Source of the DNA: Mycobacterium sp. GA-1199
Lineage (GTDB): Bacteria; Actinomycetota; Actinomycetes; Mycobacteriales; Mycobacteriaceae
NCBI RefSeq assembly: GCF_001500045.1
Contig: NZ_LQIX01000034.1
Span: 248,001 to 312,000 of the forward strand
Direction of reading: 5' to 3'
Length of the DNA stretch: 64,000 nucleotides
The notes beneath the pieces are model-generated. The model ran no database searches. It was not told the origin of the DNA and saw nothing but the letters and a program-made list of their open reading frames with translations. Of the stretch, positions 52,848 through 61,383 are shown in pieces; within the stretch, counting starts at the first letter, position 1; each line of letters opens with the position of its first letter. Position numbers and translations under genes: made by a program.

Positions 52848-53495
52848 GTGAATTCCTCGCGTGTGTCTCTTCCTGTCGGGCTGATCGCCTGCACCGCATC
52901 GATGGTTCTGGCTCTCTCCGCCTGCGGCTCCGACACGGAAGCCTCATCGACCGACACGACCTCACCGACGAGCACGTCCTCGCTGGCCGACGAGTTCATC
53001 CCCCCACCGGTGGAGACCGGCGATCCCGCCAGCGCCATGTGCCCGACGGCGCCGCCACAGATCGGCGGCGCACCGGAGTGGACGCTCAACGGCGACACCG
53101 GAAGCGTCGCCGTCACCGGATCGACCGACTCGACGGCGCCGCTGATCAACGTGCAACCACCGTTCAGCGTGTCCGAGACCCAGGTACACACGCTGAAGCC
53201 CGGTGACGGTCCGGTCGTCTCCGAGACCGCCACGGTCTTCGTCTGCTACATGGGGGTCAACGGTCGCGACGGGTCCGTGTTCGACAACAGCTACGAGCGG
53301 GGTATGCCAGTCGATTTCCCGCTCGACGGAGTTGTGCCGGGCTTCCAGAAGGCCATCGCCGGGCAGAAGGTCGGTTCGACAGTCGCCGTGGCGATGACGT
53401 CCGCCGACGGGTATCCCGAGGGTCAGCCCGCCGCGGGAATCCAGCCCGGCGACTCGTTGATTTTCGCGATCAAGATCCTCGACGCCTCGAGCTGA
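52848..53495 (+). CDS. Lipoprotein FKBP-type peptidyl-prolyl isomerase
   Basis: 215 residues from the GTG at 52848, chosen because the signal peptide NSSRVSLPVGLIACTASMVLALSACGSD (lipobox ALSAC) starts there. The C-terminal ~110 residues are an FKBP domain: VHTLKPGDGPVVSETATVFVCYMGVNGRDGSVFDNSYERG, then PVDFPLDGVVPGFQKAIAGQKVGSTVAVAM and GIQPGDSLIFAIKILD. The active-site residues Y, F-D, V-P-G-F and I are present. It would help proteins fold outside the cytoplasmic membrane. Confidence 0.88.
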   Translation: MNSSRVSLPVGLIACTASMVLALSACGSDTEASSTDTTSPTSTSSLADEFIPPPVETGDPASAMCPTAPPQIGGAPEWTLNGDTGSVAVTGSTDSTAPLINVQPPFSVSETQVHTLKPGDGPVVSETATVFVCYMGVNGRDGSVFDNSYERGMPVDFPLDGVVPGFQKAIAGQKVGSTVAVAMTSADGYPEGQPAAGIQPGDSLIFAIKILDASS

Positions 53496-53504
53496 CCGCC
53501 ACGG

Positions 53505-53849
53505 TCAGCCGCCGGCGGTGACCGGGTTCTTCGACAAGTGGATGAAGGCGCCGTTCTTCCACACGCCCCAGCGTCCGCCCCACCCCGAGTGCCACACGAC
53601 GGGCTCGCCGAGCCAGAACTCAGCGGGCTTCCGCGGTGCCCATGCCGGCACCGGTTCCCCGGCCATCGGCCTGGCCGGCGGTGGAGCCATACCCGGCGGA
53701 GGCGGAGGCGGCGGTATTTCAGCGGCCAGGGCCGGCGGCGGAGGGGGCGGCGGTGGAGACGGCTGCGCGCTTGCCGGAGTGCTCAGCCCTAGAGTCGTCG
53801 CGGTCAAGCCGCCTGCGATGGCAGCCAGCGTGGTCTTGCGAAACCTCAT
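53505..53849 (-). CDS. Secreted proline-rich protein
   Basis: 114 residues from the ATG at 53849, with GGAGG 7 nt upstream. The signal peptide is MRFRKTTLAAIAGGLTATTLGLSTPASA. A run of prolines (QPSPPPPPPPP, EIPPPPPPP) leads to a short C-terminal domain rich in Trp/Gly (EFWLGEPVVWHSGWGGRWGVWKNGAFIHL). This small W/G-rich domain recurs in mycobacterial secreted proteins of unknown role. It is convergent with the FKBP gene. Confidence 0.7.
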   Translation of the reverse strand: MRFRKTTLAAIAGGLTATTLGLSTPASAQPSPPPPPPPPALAAEIPPPPPPPGMAPPPARPMAGEPVPAWAPRKPAEFWLGEPVVWHSGWGGRWGVWKNGAFIHLSKNPVTAGG

Positions 53850-53935
53850 GAGCATGCCTCCAGCGCTAGTCACGAATCCGATGCTTCGAATTTATAGCCT
53901 GCATTTGCTGCGGCCAAACCAGGGCGTGTCCGCGC

Positions 53936-55516
53936 CTACTGCTGCTCACGGCTCTCGTCGCGCTCCGTGTCGTCGTTCTCGGCATCGTCTCGGGTGTCAC
54001 CGGACGGCTCAGGTTGCAGCGCGACGCTTCGCGTCCGCGGGACCATCTCGGCCGGCTGATCGTCGGCCGGCTGCAGATGCACAACGCGGCCCACCGCACG
54101 ACGCAGCCCCGGTGGTCCTTCCTTGCGGAGGAAGTCGCCGATCCGGCCCGCGCGGAAGCGCAGCGGCGAGCCGATGAACTCACCGAGCACCACGCCACTG
54201 CCCAGGGCCAGCGCGATCGCGATCGCCGACATCATCTGGCGGATGCCGTTGTCGAAGTTGCCGTCCACGGCGAAGGAGAAGACCGCGCGAAACACCGCCA
54301 AACCCGGCAACATCGGCATGATGCCCGCAGTGGCCGTCACCAAGGCCGGCGCTTGCCGACGGATGGAGATCAGCGTGGCGACGAGACCGACGCCGACCGC
54401 GGCGGCACCGCTCGCGAACACCTGACCGAACCCGGCGTTGCCCAGGGCGATCAGGACCGCCTCGGCGAGCCCGGCCGCGAGTCCGGCGGTCAGGATGGCC
54501 CGCATCGGCGCATAGCTCGCCACGGTCAGGCAGGCGCCGGCAAGCGCCGCGCCAAACACCGCGAGCGAGATCCGTACCGCCCCGCTCGGCGCGATGAACG
54601 ATTCTGTCGCATCGACGTGCAGCGAGATGGTGACGCCGGCGATCTGGGCGATCTGCAGGCCCGCGAGAATGCCCACGACGATGCCCGCCGTCAGCAACAC
54701 CGCTTCCCCGAGCCTGGCCAGCGCGGTCAGCATGTAGCCCGTCACCGCATCCTGCATCGCGCCGACGAAGGTCAATCCCGACAACAGCACCACGATGCCG
54801 GTGGCCACCATGACCGTCGGTCCGATATCGGCATACAGGAAGGCCGCCACGGCGACCGAGGTCGCGATGGCCGCGCCCGCGACATGTTGGAAGAAGAACG
54901 GCGTACCCACGCGATTGAGTCGGCGCCCCACCTGGTCGATGACCCCCGACGTGAGCGCGGCCAGGATGCAGGTCAACCAGCCGCCGCCGAGCAGCATCGC
55001 GATGCCGAGCGCGAAACCCGCCCAGCCCGCGGTCGCCAGCCACCGTGGATAGGGATGCGGCCGCTCGGTCAACTCGTCCATCGCATCGTGTGCTTGATCG
55101 ACCGTCACACCGCCGGAGGTGATCCGCTGAACCAGCTGGTCGAGTTCGCCCAACCGGGTGTAGTCCGTCGACCGGTTGTGTACGGCCCGAACGATGGTGA
55201 CGGGTGGACTGTCCGCGGTCGGCAGCGCGGACACGATGACGGTGGTGACGAAGATGTCGACGACGCAGTCGGTCAGTCGGTAGGCCTGGGCGACGTCCTG
55301 GGCGGTGGCGACGACGTCGGCGGTGCCCGAGCCCGAAGACAGCATCACCTCGGCGAGGCGGATCGTCAGATCGAGCACCTTGCGGGTGTGCAGATCACCC
55401 ATCCCGTCGGAACGGCGGCGCCGCTGACCCGCGACGGGCGCCGGATCGCGGGGGCCGCGCAGCGCATTGCGTAGGCCGCGGCGGACGCGGCCTCGCGGCG
55501 TTGGATCTAACGGCAT
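53936..55516 (-). CDS. thrE: Threonine/serine exporter family membrane protein (ThrE-type)
   Basis: 526 residues from the ATG at 55516 (MPLDPTPRGRVRRGLRNAL). The N-terminal ThrE domain has KVLDLTIRLAEVMLSSGSGTADVVATAQDVAQAYRL, an amphipathic helix followed by DCVVDIFVTTVIVSALP. About ten membrane helices follow, covering the fused C-terminal ThrE_2 domain (VMVATGIVVLLSGLTFVGAMQDAVTGY, ALVTATAGIMPMLPGLAVFRAV). The tail is hydrophilic and acidic. It probably exports small amino acids or peptides by proton motive force. It overlaps the upstream CREST-like gene by 10 bp. Confidence 0.85.
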   Translation of the reverse strand: MPLDPTPRGRVRRGLRNALRGPRDPAPVAGQRRRRSDGMGDLHTRKVLDLTIRLAEVMLSSGSGTADVVATAQDVAQAYRLTDCVVDIFVTTVIVSALPTADSPPVTIVRAVHNRSTDYTRLGELDQLVQRITSGGVTVDQAHDAMDELTERPHPYPRWLATAGWAGFALGIAMLLGGGWLTCILAALTSGVIDQVGRRLNRVGTPFFFQHVAGAAIATSVAVAAFLYADIGPTVMVATGIVVLLSGLTFVGAMQDAVTGYMLTALARLGEAVLLTAGIVVGILAGLQIAQIAGVTISLHVDATESFIAPSGAVRISLAVFGAALAGACLTVASYAPMRAILTAGLAAGLAEAVLIALGNAGFGQVFASGAAAVGVGLVATLISIRRQAPALVTATAGIMPMLPGLAVFRAVFSFAVDGNFDNGIRQMMSAIAIALALGSGVVLGEFIGSPLRFRAGRIGDFLRKEGPPGLRRAVGRVVHLQPADDQPAEMVPRTRSVALQPEPSGDTRDDAENDDTERDESREQQ

Positions 55517-56025
55517 CGACGTGAACGATACTGACGTGCGGGCACCATGGCCCAGGCGGCTAATCCCGCTGCGGCACCCGACAACACATGCCAGACGCCG
55601 TGGTACTGCCACAGGCTGTCGGGCCGGCACAGCGGCGAGCCCGTGCGCCCAGCGGCATAGGCGACCAGGCCGAGAGCGAAGACCGCCGCGGCCGCGATCC
55701 ACGCCGACCGCCGCGCTCGCGCGGTGCGGGCCACACCGATCACGCACACCACCGCCAAAATGATGATGGGCCAGTCGTGGACCGGGCCGGCCCACGGCGG
55801 TTGGGGCCCGTGGAAGACGAAGCTGCCCAAGCCGACGGCGATGAGCGCCACTCCTGCGGTTCCCGCCAACAGCGCTCTACCGCGCAGGGCCCAGCACAGG
55901 ACGGCTACCCCCACGGCGACGTACGCCAGGCTGGTGAGGGCCAGGACGGGCTGAGCGAGCAGGCCAACGTCGAGGCGTTCGCAGTCCGAGCGTCCGAAGG
56001 CCGCGGCGGCGGTCCAGCCCTGCAT
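55507..56025 (-). CDS. Ceramidase-like (CREST-type) integral membrane protein
   Basis: 172 residues. About five membrane helices (LAQPVLALTSLAYVAVGVAVLCWAL, LAGTAGVALIAVGLGSF, WPIIILAVVCVIGVA, AWIAAAAVFALGLVAYA, VWHVLSGAAAGLAAWAMV). Polar residues typical of CREST hydrolases are present: S and H in GLGSFVFHG, H-D in VHDW, and H-x3-H (YHGVWH) in the last helix. These would coordinate zinc, as in alkaline ceramidase or adiponectin receptors. The substrate is unknown. Its stop overlaps the thrE start by 10 bp. Confidence 0.7.
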   Translation of the reverse strand: MQGWTAAAAFGRSDCERLDVGLLAQPVLALTSLAYVAVGVAVLCWALRGRALLAGTAGVALIAVGLGSFVFHGPQPPWAGPVHDWPIIILAVVCVIGVARTARARRSAWIAAAAVFALGLVAYAAGRTGSPLCRPDSLWQYHGVWHVLSGAAAGLAAWAMVPARQYRSRRCR

Positions 56026-56146
56026 GCCAACTCACGATAGCCACCCATGGTGGCGGAGAAGCGAATTCAGCTTCTCCATCTGGGCAAGAAAGACATGGCT
56101 ACACCGGCCGGCCCGACAGCCAGCGCGGTGCGTCTGACGCGCGAGG

Positions 56147-56446
56147 TCAGTCCTCTTCGGGCGAGGCTACGTCGGCCTGATATCGCTGGCGACGCTGTTC
56201 GTCGGTCTGCTCCCACCATGGCGGCGAACCCCGCTCACCCAATGCGACCTTGGCTGCGTGCACACCGGCACGTGCGGCCATTTCGCCGCCAGTTCCCTTG
56301 GCGCGGCGCACTTCTCGGCGCCATGCCATGAGTATGCGGGTCAGCTCGGCCCGCCGATCCTCGGGTATGGCCGGATCGGTGGCGCGCCACCGGCGACCGT
56401 TGATGACGATGAAGTGGCCGTCATCGGTCAGCTGCGGCTCACCCAT
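56147..56446 (-). CDS. Small conserved mycobacterial protein
   Basis: 99 residues. The N-terminus MGEPQLTDDGHFIVINGRRWRATDPAIPEDRRAEL is a pattern I recognise from many actinobacterial hypothetical proteins: the (I/V)xGRRWRATDP element. A helical part and an acidic tail (EQRRQRYQADVASPEED) follow. No membrane segment or signal peptide is visible. Function unknown; some databases label homologues as biopolymer transport related on weak grounds. The next gene on the same strand lies upstream at 56471. Confidence 0.7.
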   Translation of the reverse strand: MGEPQLTDDGHFIVINGRRWRATDPAIPEDRRAELTRILMAWRREVRRAKGTGGEMAARAGVHAAKVALGERGSPPWWEQTDEQRRQRYQADVASPEED

Positions 56447-56470
56447 CGGCCGATATTAGCTCCGGCGAAA

Positions 56471-56872
56471 TCAGCCCTGAGGGCACGGCCCGGGGAGGAA
56501 CAGCGACCAGCACCAGCCCGGCGGGAGGGGTGGCGTGAAGCCGGGCGGCGGCGGTGGCGCCTCGCCTTCGAAGATGTTCTGCGCGACGTTGCCCTGCCCG
56601 TGGTAGACGTACCAATAGGTGTGGCATACGGAGTTGTCCCACACCACCGGGTTCACCCGCAGGTTTCCGGTCTGCACCGGCGGATCACCAGGGCACCAGC
56701 GGCAGGGTCCCGACGGATTGGCATCCGGGCATCCGGGCCACGCCTGCAGCGGCGCCGGCCCACCGGGCAGTGCTTGGGCCGTGCCCGCTGCGGATCCGAA
56801 CCCGACGGCGGCGATCGCGAACGACATCACTGCCGCGCCGAGGATCCGCTTCGAGGTGTGGGTTGTGTTCAT
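56471..56872 (-). CDS. Secreted Cys/Pro-rich protein
   Basis: 133 residues from the ATG at 56872. The signal peptide is MNTTHTSKRILGAAVMSFAIAAVGFGSAAGTAQA. The mature chain has six cysteines (PGCPDANPSGPCRWCPGDPP, NSVCHTYW, GWCWSLFLPGPCPQG) and Pro runs (EAPPPPPGFTPPLPP). Mycobacterial small secreted proteins often have this look. No enzymatic motif is visible. It is convergent with nothing close and divergent from the 47-residue gene at 57020. Confidence 0.7.
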   Translation of the reverse strand: MNTTHTSKRILGAAVMSFAIAAVGFGSAAGTAQALPGGPAPLQAWPGCPDANPSGPCRWCPGDPPVQTGNLRVNPVVWDNSVCHTYWYVYHGQGNVAQNIFEGEAPPPPPGFTPPLPPGWCWSLFLPGPCPQG

Positions 56873-57019
56873 GTTTCGTCCTCTTGCTCGGTGCGGCGCT
56901 CGATGCGCGTCCTCGGGGCAAGTACACGAGAGCCGTTCGGCTACCGAACCCAACTACGCGGTTTTCTTCACCCTGGGTACGGGTATCGCTCGCCGAGACG
57001 ATCGTGGACTAGGAGAGAA

Positions 57020-57163
57020 ATGATGAGCTCACCCGAACAGGCCTCGGACGACGCGAACAAGGGTGAGGGCGCAGAGCAAGGGGTCCCGCCGACGGCTCCC
57101 GCTTATTCGACGCCACCGCCCGAGGGAATCCCCTCGGCCGACGACAAGGACGACGCCGAGTAG
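57020..57163 (+). CDS. Very small acidic, disordered protein
   Basis: 47 residues from the ATG at 57020 (or the next ATG at 57023), with AGGAGA just upstream. The sequence (MMSSPEQASDDANKGEGAEQ ...) is rich in Asp, Glu, Pro and Ser and lacks hydrophobic segments. It ends DDKDDAE. No family is recognised. The good ribosome binding site and the position in a quiet intergenic stretch support it. A long inverted repeat follows the stop. Confidence 0.55.
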   Translation: MMSSPEQASDDANKGEGAEQGVPPTAPAYSTPPPEGIPSADDKDDAE

Positions 57164-57172
57164 CCGGCACCT

Positions 57173-57238
57173 CTAGTGTGCATTCAGATCGCAAATCCAC
57201 GCCGTATCACCACTTTTGACGATCTAAGCGCACACTAG
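57173..57238. repeat. Long imperfect inverted repeat, possible bidirectional terminator
   Basis: Left arm 57173-57191 (CTAGTGTGC then AGATCG) and right arm 57220-57238 (CGATCT then GCACACTAG) pair over 19 bp with a few mismatches, around a 28-nt loop. It lies between convergent genes (the small gene ending 57163 and the gene ending 57257), as expected for a terminator, or it may be a dispersed repeat. Confidence 0.5.
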
Positions 57239-57256
57239 CGGAGGCGGCGGCCCGGG

Positions 57257-57691
57257 TCACGACCCCTTACGCAGGTCGGCAAGCGAGTTCTGCAATCCGC
57301 CGTCCATGCGGATCTGAATACCGGCCACCGCCAGCATCACCGCGGCGGTCACCAGGTGCACCACCGCGTCGGTGATGTTGTTGGGGAACGTGAACACGTA
57401 CGCCACCTGGTGTGAGAAGAACGCCCAGATGCCTGGCAACGCGCCCGCCACCGCCGCGACGAGCAGATACAACACCGCCCACGACTTGCGCAACGCGAAC
57501 ACCAGTCCCGGGCCGAACAGGGCCAGTCCGGCGACAGCGTGCCATCCGTTGTAGTCCATCCCGAGAACCTGTGCGGTCGGTGCGCCCGGGCCCGTTGCGA
57601 AACTCGGCTCGACGATGAAGCCGATCACCGCCTGGACGACGTGGAAAATCGCGATGACCAGCAGACCTACCTGGGCGAAACTCCACTTCAC
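57257..57691 (-). CDS. DUF4383-type four-helix membrane protein
   Basis: 144 residues from the ATG at 57691. Four membrane helices are visible: VGLLVIAIFHVVQAVIGFIV, GWHAVAGLALFGPGLVFAL, WAVLYLLVAAVAGALPGIWAFF, and AVVHLVTAAVMLAVAGIQI. The F.H...G..G and N..D...H pattern (PNNITDAVVHLVTA) is typical of DUF4383 proteins. Function unknown. No partner gene in the immediate operon. Confidence 0.75.
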   Translation of the reverse strand: MKWSFAQVGLLVIAIFHVVQAVIGFIVEPSFATGPGAPTAQVLGMDYNGWHAVAGLALFGPGLVFALRKSWAVLYLLVAAVAGALPGIWAFFSHQVAYVFTFPNNITDAVVHLVTAAVMLAVAGIQIRMDGGLQNSLADLRKGS

Positions 57692-57827
57692 GGTTACACC
57701 ATTCCGTCGTCGACACCGGCTCCGTGAATACTACGCTCGGTAGTAGTGCCGTGGAAGGGGTTCGAGTGCAACTGCAGGCGAGAAATCCTGCGAGGCGGGC
57801 GGCGCGGCCCATCGCTAACCTGTCCGG

Positions 57828-58496
57828 GTGGCAGAAGTGCTGTCGGTCAATATCGCGCGAGTGCGGGTCAATCCCGATGCGCCGTCGAGGTCAACGGGCA
57901 TCGACAAGGCCGCCGTGCCGGACCGGGTCGCGGTGCGCGCGCCGGGTCCGATGCGCGGCGGTCTGGGTAGCGGACTCGTCGGCGACACCATCGGCCATAC
58001 CAAGCTGCACGGCGGTGACGATCAAGCGGTCTACGTATACGCGCGAGAAGACCTCGACGACTGGGAAACTCGACTCGATCGCCAATTGACCAACGGGATG
58101 TTCGGCGAGAACCTCACCACCACGAACGTCGACGTGACACAGGCGCGCATCGGTGAACGCTGGCGCGTCGGCGCCGACGGTCTGCTCCTCGAAGTCTCGG
58201 CTCCGCGCACACCGTGCCGCACCTTCGCGGCGTTCCTGCAAATCGACCGCTGGATGAAGACCTTCACCGCGGCCGCCAAACCCGGTGCCTATCTACGCGT
58301 CATCTCACCGGGAACGGTCGGCGCAGGCGACAAGATCTCCGTCGAGCACCGCCCCGACCATGACGTGACCGTCGAGTTGGCGTTCCGCGCCAGGATGTCT
58401 GACGCTTCCTTGCTTCCAGAGCTGCTCGCAGCCGACGCGTTGTCCGCCGAGCTCAAAACCTACGTGCGCAAACGCCTGCCGACCAACGGCAAATAG
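57828..58496 (+). CDS. MOSC-domain protein (YiiM-like)
   Basis: 222 residues from the GTG at 57828 (VAEVLSVNIARVRVNPDAPSRSTGIDKAAV). The MOSC core has GLVGDTIGHTKLHGGDDQAVYVYAREDLDDWE, GMFGENLTTTNVDVTQARIGERWRVG, and the Cys of SAPRTPCRTFAAF that would bind molybdenum cofactor sulfur. These enzymes reduce N-hydroxylated compounds or handle Moco. A second, shorter MOSC protein is at 62615. Confidence 0.88.
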   Translation: MAEVLSVNIARVRVNPDAPSRSTGIDKAAVPDRVAVRAPGPMRGGLGSGLVGDTIGHTKLHGGDDQAVYVYAREDLDDWETRLDRQLTNGMFGENLTTTNVDVTQARIGERWRVGADGLLLEVSAPRTPCRTFAAFLQIDRWMKTFTAAAKPGAYLRVISPGTVGAGDKISVEHRPDHDVTVELAFRARMSDASLLPELLAADALSAELKTYVRKRLPTNGK

Positions 58497-58719
58497 GCCC
58501 GTGCGGCCCTCCGGCGCAACGGTGACGCCGCCCACTCTCCGGTAACGGGACCGCCCTCGGTGTCGACATAACCGTCAGCAGCGGCTACGCGCGGCGGGCG
58601 CCCGAAGTATCGCGGCAGGTGTGAAGCAGCAGCGCCTGACCGGCAGCCCGACCCGGCTCCGGTACGTCCACCGCGACGACCGCTCGGCGGTATCCCTCGA
58701 CCAGGAAAGTTCAAGAGCG

Positions 58720-59679
58720 ATGACAATGCGACACAGTTGGGCGCGCCGCATGATGGCCGGCGCGCTGGCGGCCCTGCTCATACCGGGCCTGGTCGCGGTG
58801 GCGGGTGGAACGTCCACCGCCGCGGCATACTCACGGCCGGGGCTTCCGGTCGAGACCCTCATGGTCCCGTCGGCCGCAATGGGCCGCGACATCCCGGTCA
58901 AGTTCCAGGGCGGTGGCCCGCACGCGGTCTATCTGCTCGACGGCCTGCGGGCGCGCGACGACAACAGTGGCTGGGACATCGAAACCGCCGCGTTCGAGAA
59001 CTACTTCGAGTCCGGTCTGTCGGTCGTGATGCCGGTCGGCGGCATGTCCAGCTTCTACACCAACTGGCAGGGACCCGCGGTCGGCAACGGCGGAACCTAC
59101 ACCTACCAGTGGGAGACCTTCCTGACCTCCGAACTGCCCGCGTATCTGGCTGCCAACAAGGGCATCTCGCCCAGCGGCAACGCGGTGGTCGGCCTGTCCA
59201 TGTCGGGTAGCGCTGCGCTGATCCTGGCCGCCTACCACCCGGGTCAGTTCCGCTACGCCGCCTCGCTGTCGGGCTTCCTCAACCTCTCCGACGGCATCTG
59301 GCCGCTGTTGGTCGGCGTCGCGATGCGCGACTCGGGCGGCTTCAGCGCCACGGCGATGTGGGGCCCACCCGGCAGCTCGGCCTGGAAGCGCAACGACCCG
59401 ACGGTCAACGTCGGCAAGCTGGTGGCCAACGGCACCCGCATCTGGGTGTACTGCGGCAACGGCGTCCCGTCCGAACTCGGCGGCGGCGGCGACATCGCCG
59501 GCCAGTTCCTCGAGACCATCACGCTGGACAGCAACAAGAACTTCCAGCAGGCCTACGAAGCAGCCGGCGGAGGCAACGGCACGTTCAACTTCCCCGCCAA
59601 TGGCACCCACGGATGGGGCTACTGGGGTTCGCAGCTGGCCGCGATGAAGGGCGACATCCAAGCCACGCTGGGCGCCTGA
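58720..59679 (+). CDS. Antigen 85-family mycolyltransferase/esterase
   Basis: 319 residues from the ATG at 58720 (another ATG lies at 58726). The signal peptide ends near TAAAYSRPGLP. The mature domain matches Ag85: RPGLPVETLMVPSAAMGRDIPVKFQGGG, AVYLLDGLRARDDNSGWDIETAAFE, the nucleophile GLSMSGSAAL, the acid region NDPTVNVGKLVANGTRIWVYCGNGVPSELGG, and the His in NGTHGWGYWGSQL. It would transfer mycolic acids to trehalose or arabinogalactan in the cell envelope. The PACGxxxC disulfide of Ag85A-C reads PAVGNGG, so the two cysteines are missing. It ends at a strong hairpin. Confidence 0.9.
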   Translation: MTMRHSWARRMMAGALAALLIPGLVAVAGGTSTAAAYSRPGLPVETLMVPSAAMGRDIPVKFQGGGPHAVYLLDGLRARDDNSGWDIETAAFENYFESGLSVVMPVGGMSSFYTNWQGPAVGNGGTYTYQWETFLTSELPAYLAANKGISPSGNAVVGLSMSGSAALILAAYHPGQFRYAASLSGFLNLSDGIWPLLVGVAMRDSGGFSATAMWGPPGSSAWKRNDPTVNVGKLVANGTRIWVYCGNGVPSELGGGGDIAGQFLETITLDSNKNFQQAYEAAGGGNGTFNFPANGTHGWGYWGSQLAAMKGDIQATLGA

Positions 59680-59694
59680 GTCCCGCTGACGCCA

Positions 59695-59723
59695 CTGGGC
59701 GACCGCCTCGTGCGGTCGCCCAG
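59695..59723 (+). terminator. Perfect 12-bp stem terminator hairpin
   Basis: CTGGGCGACCGC (59695-59706) pairs perfectly with GCGGTCGCCCAG (59712-59723) across a 5-nt loop (CTCGT). It lies 15 bp after the mycolyltransferase stop and before the acyl-CoA synthetase start. There is no U-tract, as is common in mycobacteria. Confidence 0.75.
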
Positions 59724-59746
59724 TACGCGTCGGAGACAATCGCGGG

Positions 59747-61300
59747 GTGACGCAGCAGCCGCGACCGACCGTGCCCGCGCTCCTGGCCCAGGCGTGCCAG
59801 AAGTTCGGCGACCACACCTATCTGGTCACCCCGACGGATCGCCTCACCTACCGCGAGGCTCATGAGCGCTCGGCGCGCATCGCGCGGTGGCTTCTGGGTG
59901 AAGGTGTCGGTAAGGGAACCCGCATCGGCCTGTTCTTCCCCAACGGGGTGGACTGGGTGTTGTGGTGGTTGGCCGCCTCCCGCATCGGCGCGCTGGTCGT
60001 GCCGCTGAGCACGCTCTACGCGCCGGCGGAGATAGCCAAAGTCGCGCGGCTGGCCGACATCGCGCTGATCATCGCCCCGAGCCGCGTGCTGAGCATCGAT
60101 GTCGCCGACCGATTCGAAGCGGCCTGGCCGGAGCTGACGACACAGCAGGGCGGGCGGTTGGCGATGACGGGCGCACCGTACCTGCGTCGAATCGTGTTCG
60201 TCGACGGCCCGGTTCCCGCCTGGGCCACTCCTTGGGACGGTGACGCCGACGGCCCACCGGACGAACTGCTGTCCGCCGCAGAGGCCGAGGTCTCCCCCGC
60301 CGACCTGGCCGTCGTCATCCACACGTCGGGGTCGACCGCGGACCCGAAGGGCGTCATGCACACGCACGGCACCCTCGTGCGGCAGACCTCGACATGGCCG
60401 AACGCGATCCGTGCGGTATCCAAAAGCGAAGGTGCGGTTCGGATTCTGTGCGCGATGCCGTTCTTCTGGGTCGGTGGGTTGCTCGCGGCGACCGGTGCGC
60501 TGCACGAACCCGTCACCGTACTCGTCATGCCGCGACCGGACGCCGAGGGCGCACTCGATCTGATCGAGCGCGAACGGGCAGCCGGAGTCGTCGGATGGCC
60601 CGCGTTCACCCAACGGCTCCGTGAGCATCCGAGTTTCTCCGACCGCGACTTGTCCTGCGCGCCGATGTTGCGCGACGGACCGCTGGACATAGCGATGGTC
60701 GACGTACCCGACGGATATCCCGTGCACCGCACCATGTCCGAGACCGCCGGCGGGTTCGCCTACACCGACATGTGCATCGTCGACGACGACGGGACACCCG
60801 TTCCCGACGGGCAGGTCGGCGAACTGTTGATCCGCGGCATCGGCGTGATGGCCGGCTACAACAAGCGCGAACGGTGGGAGACGTTCGACGAAAATGGCTG
60901 GTACCACACGGGTGACCGCGTCTACCGCAGACCCGGCGACCCGCGGCTGTTCTACGTCGGCCGGACGACCGACATGATCAAGGCCGCCGGCGCCAACGTC
61001 TCACCGCTCGAAGTCCAGGCGGTCATCGAGGAATCCCCCGCCGTGGCACAGTGTCTCGTGCTCGGCATCGACGACCCCCGCCGCGGGGAGCAGGTGTGCG
61101 CGGTGGTCGTGCCCGCCGCCGGCGTGGACGTCGACACGTTGGCCGCCCACGCCCGCACACACCTGTCGGCGTACAAGGTGCCGACCCGCTGGGTGCTGGC
61201 CTCCAGCGAGCAGATCCCGATCCTGCCCAGCGGAAAGTTCGACCGCAAGACGCTGAGCACGATGATCGTCGACGGTGTCCTCGAGTCGGTCATCCGGTGA
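59747..61300 (+). CDS. AMP-binding acyl-CoA synthetase/ligase
   Basis: 517 residues from the GTG at 59747. The ANL-superfamily motifs are present: the P-loop VIHTSGSTADPKGVMHTHG, the aromatic substrate-binding region MPFFWVGG, MSETAGGF, the motif WYHTGDR, the hinge RTTDMIKAAGANVSPLEVQAVIE, and the catalytic Lys in LPSGKFDRKTL. It activates a carboxylic acid with ATP and CoA in the cytosol, probably for lipid metabolism. The substrate class is unknown. Same strand as the mycolyltransferase but separated by a terminator. Confidence 0.92.
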   Translation: MTQQPRPTVPALLAQACQKFGDHTYLVTPTDRLTYREAHERSARIARWLLGEGVGKGTRIGLFFPNGVDWVLWWLAASRIGALVVPLSTLYAPAEIAKVARLADIALIIAPSRVLSIDVADRFEAAWPELTTQQGGRLAMTGAPYLRRIVFVDGPVPAWATPWDGDADGPPDELLSAAEAEVSPADLAVVIHTSGSTADPKGVMHTHGTLVRQTSTWPNAIRAVSKSEGAVRILCAMPFFWVGGLLAATGALHEPVTVLVMPRPDAEGALDLIERERAAGVVGWPAFTQRLREHPSFSDRDLSCAPMLRDGPLDIAMVDVPDGYPVHRTMSETAGGFAYTDMCIVDDDGTPVPDGQVGELLIRGIGVMAGYNKRERWETFDENGWYHTGDRVYRRPGDPRLFYVGRTTDMIKAAGANVSPLEVQAVIEESPAVAQCLVLGIDDPRRGEQVCAVVVPAAGVDVDTLAAHARTHLSAYKVPTRWVLASSEQIPILPSGKFDRKTLSTMIVDGVLESVIR

Positions 61301-61383
61301 CCGAGCCGGGTGTCCTGCGGACAACGGACGGGGCGACGAACTCGGCCGCATCATCGCCGAAATTCGTTGCCCGCACGGGGTGA

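Noticed and set aside
54014..55474. 486-codon plus-strand open frame
   Set aside because: Antisense to the ThrE-type exporter; its Arg/His/Asp-rich composition is typical of a shadow frame.
59585..60907. 440-codon minus-strand open frame
   Set aside because: Antisense to the acyl-CoA synthetase, which carries all ANL motifs.
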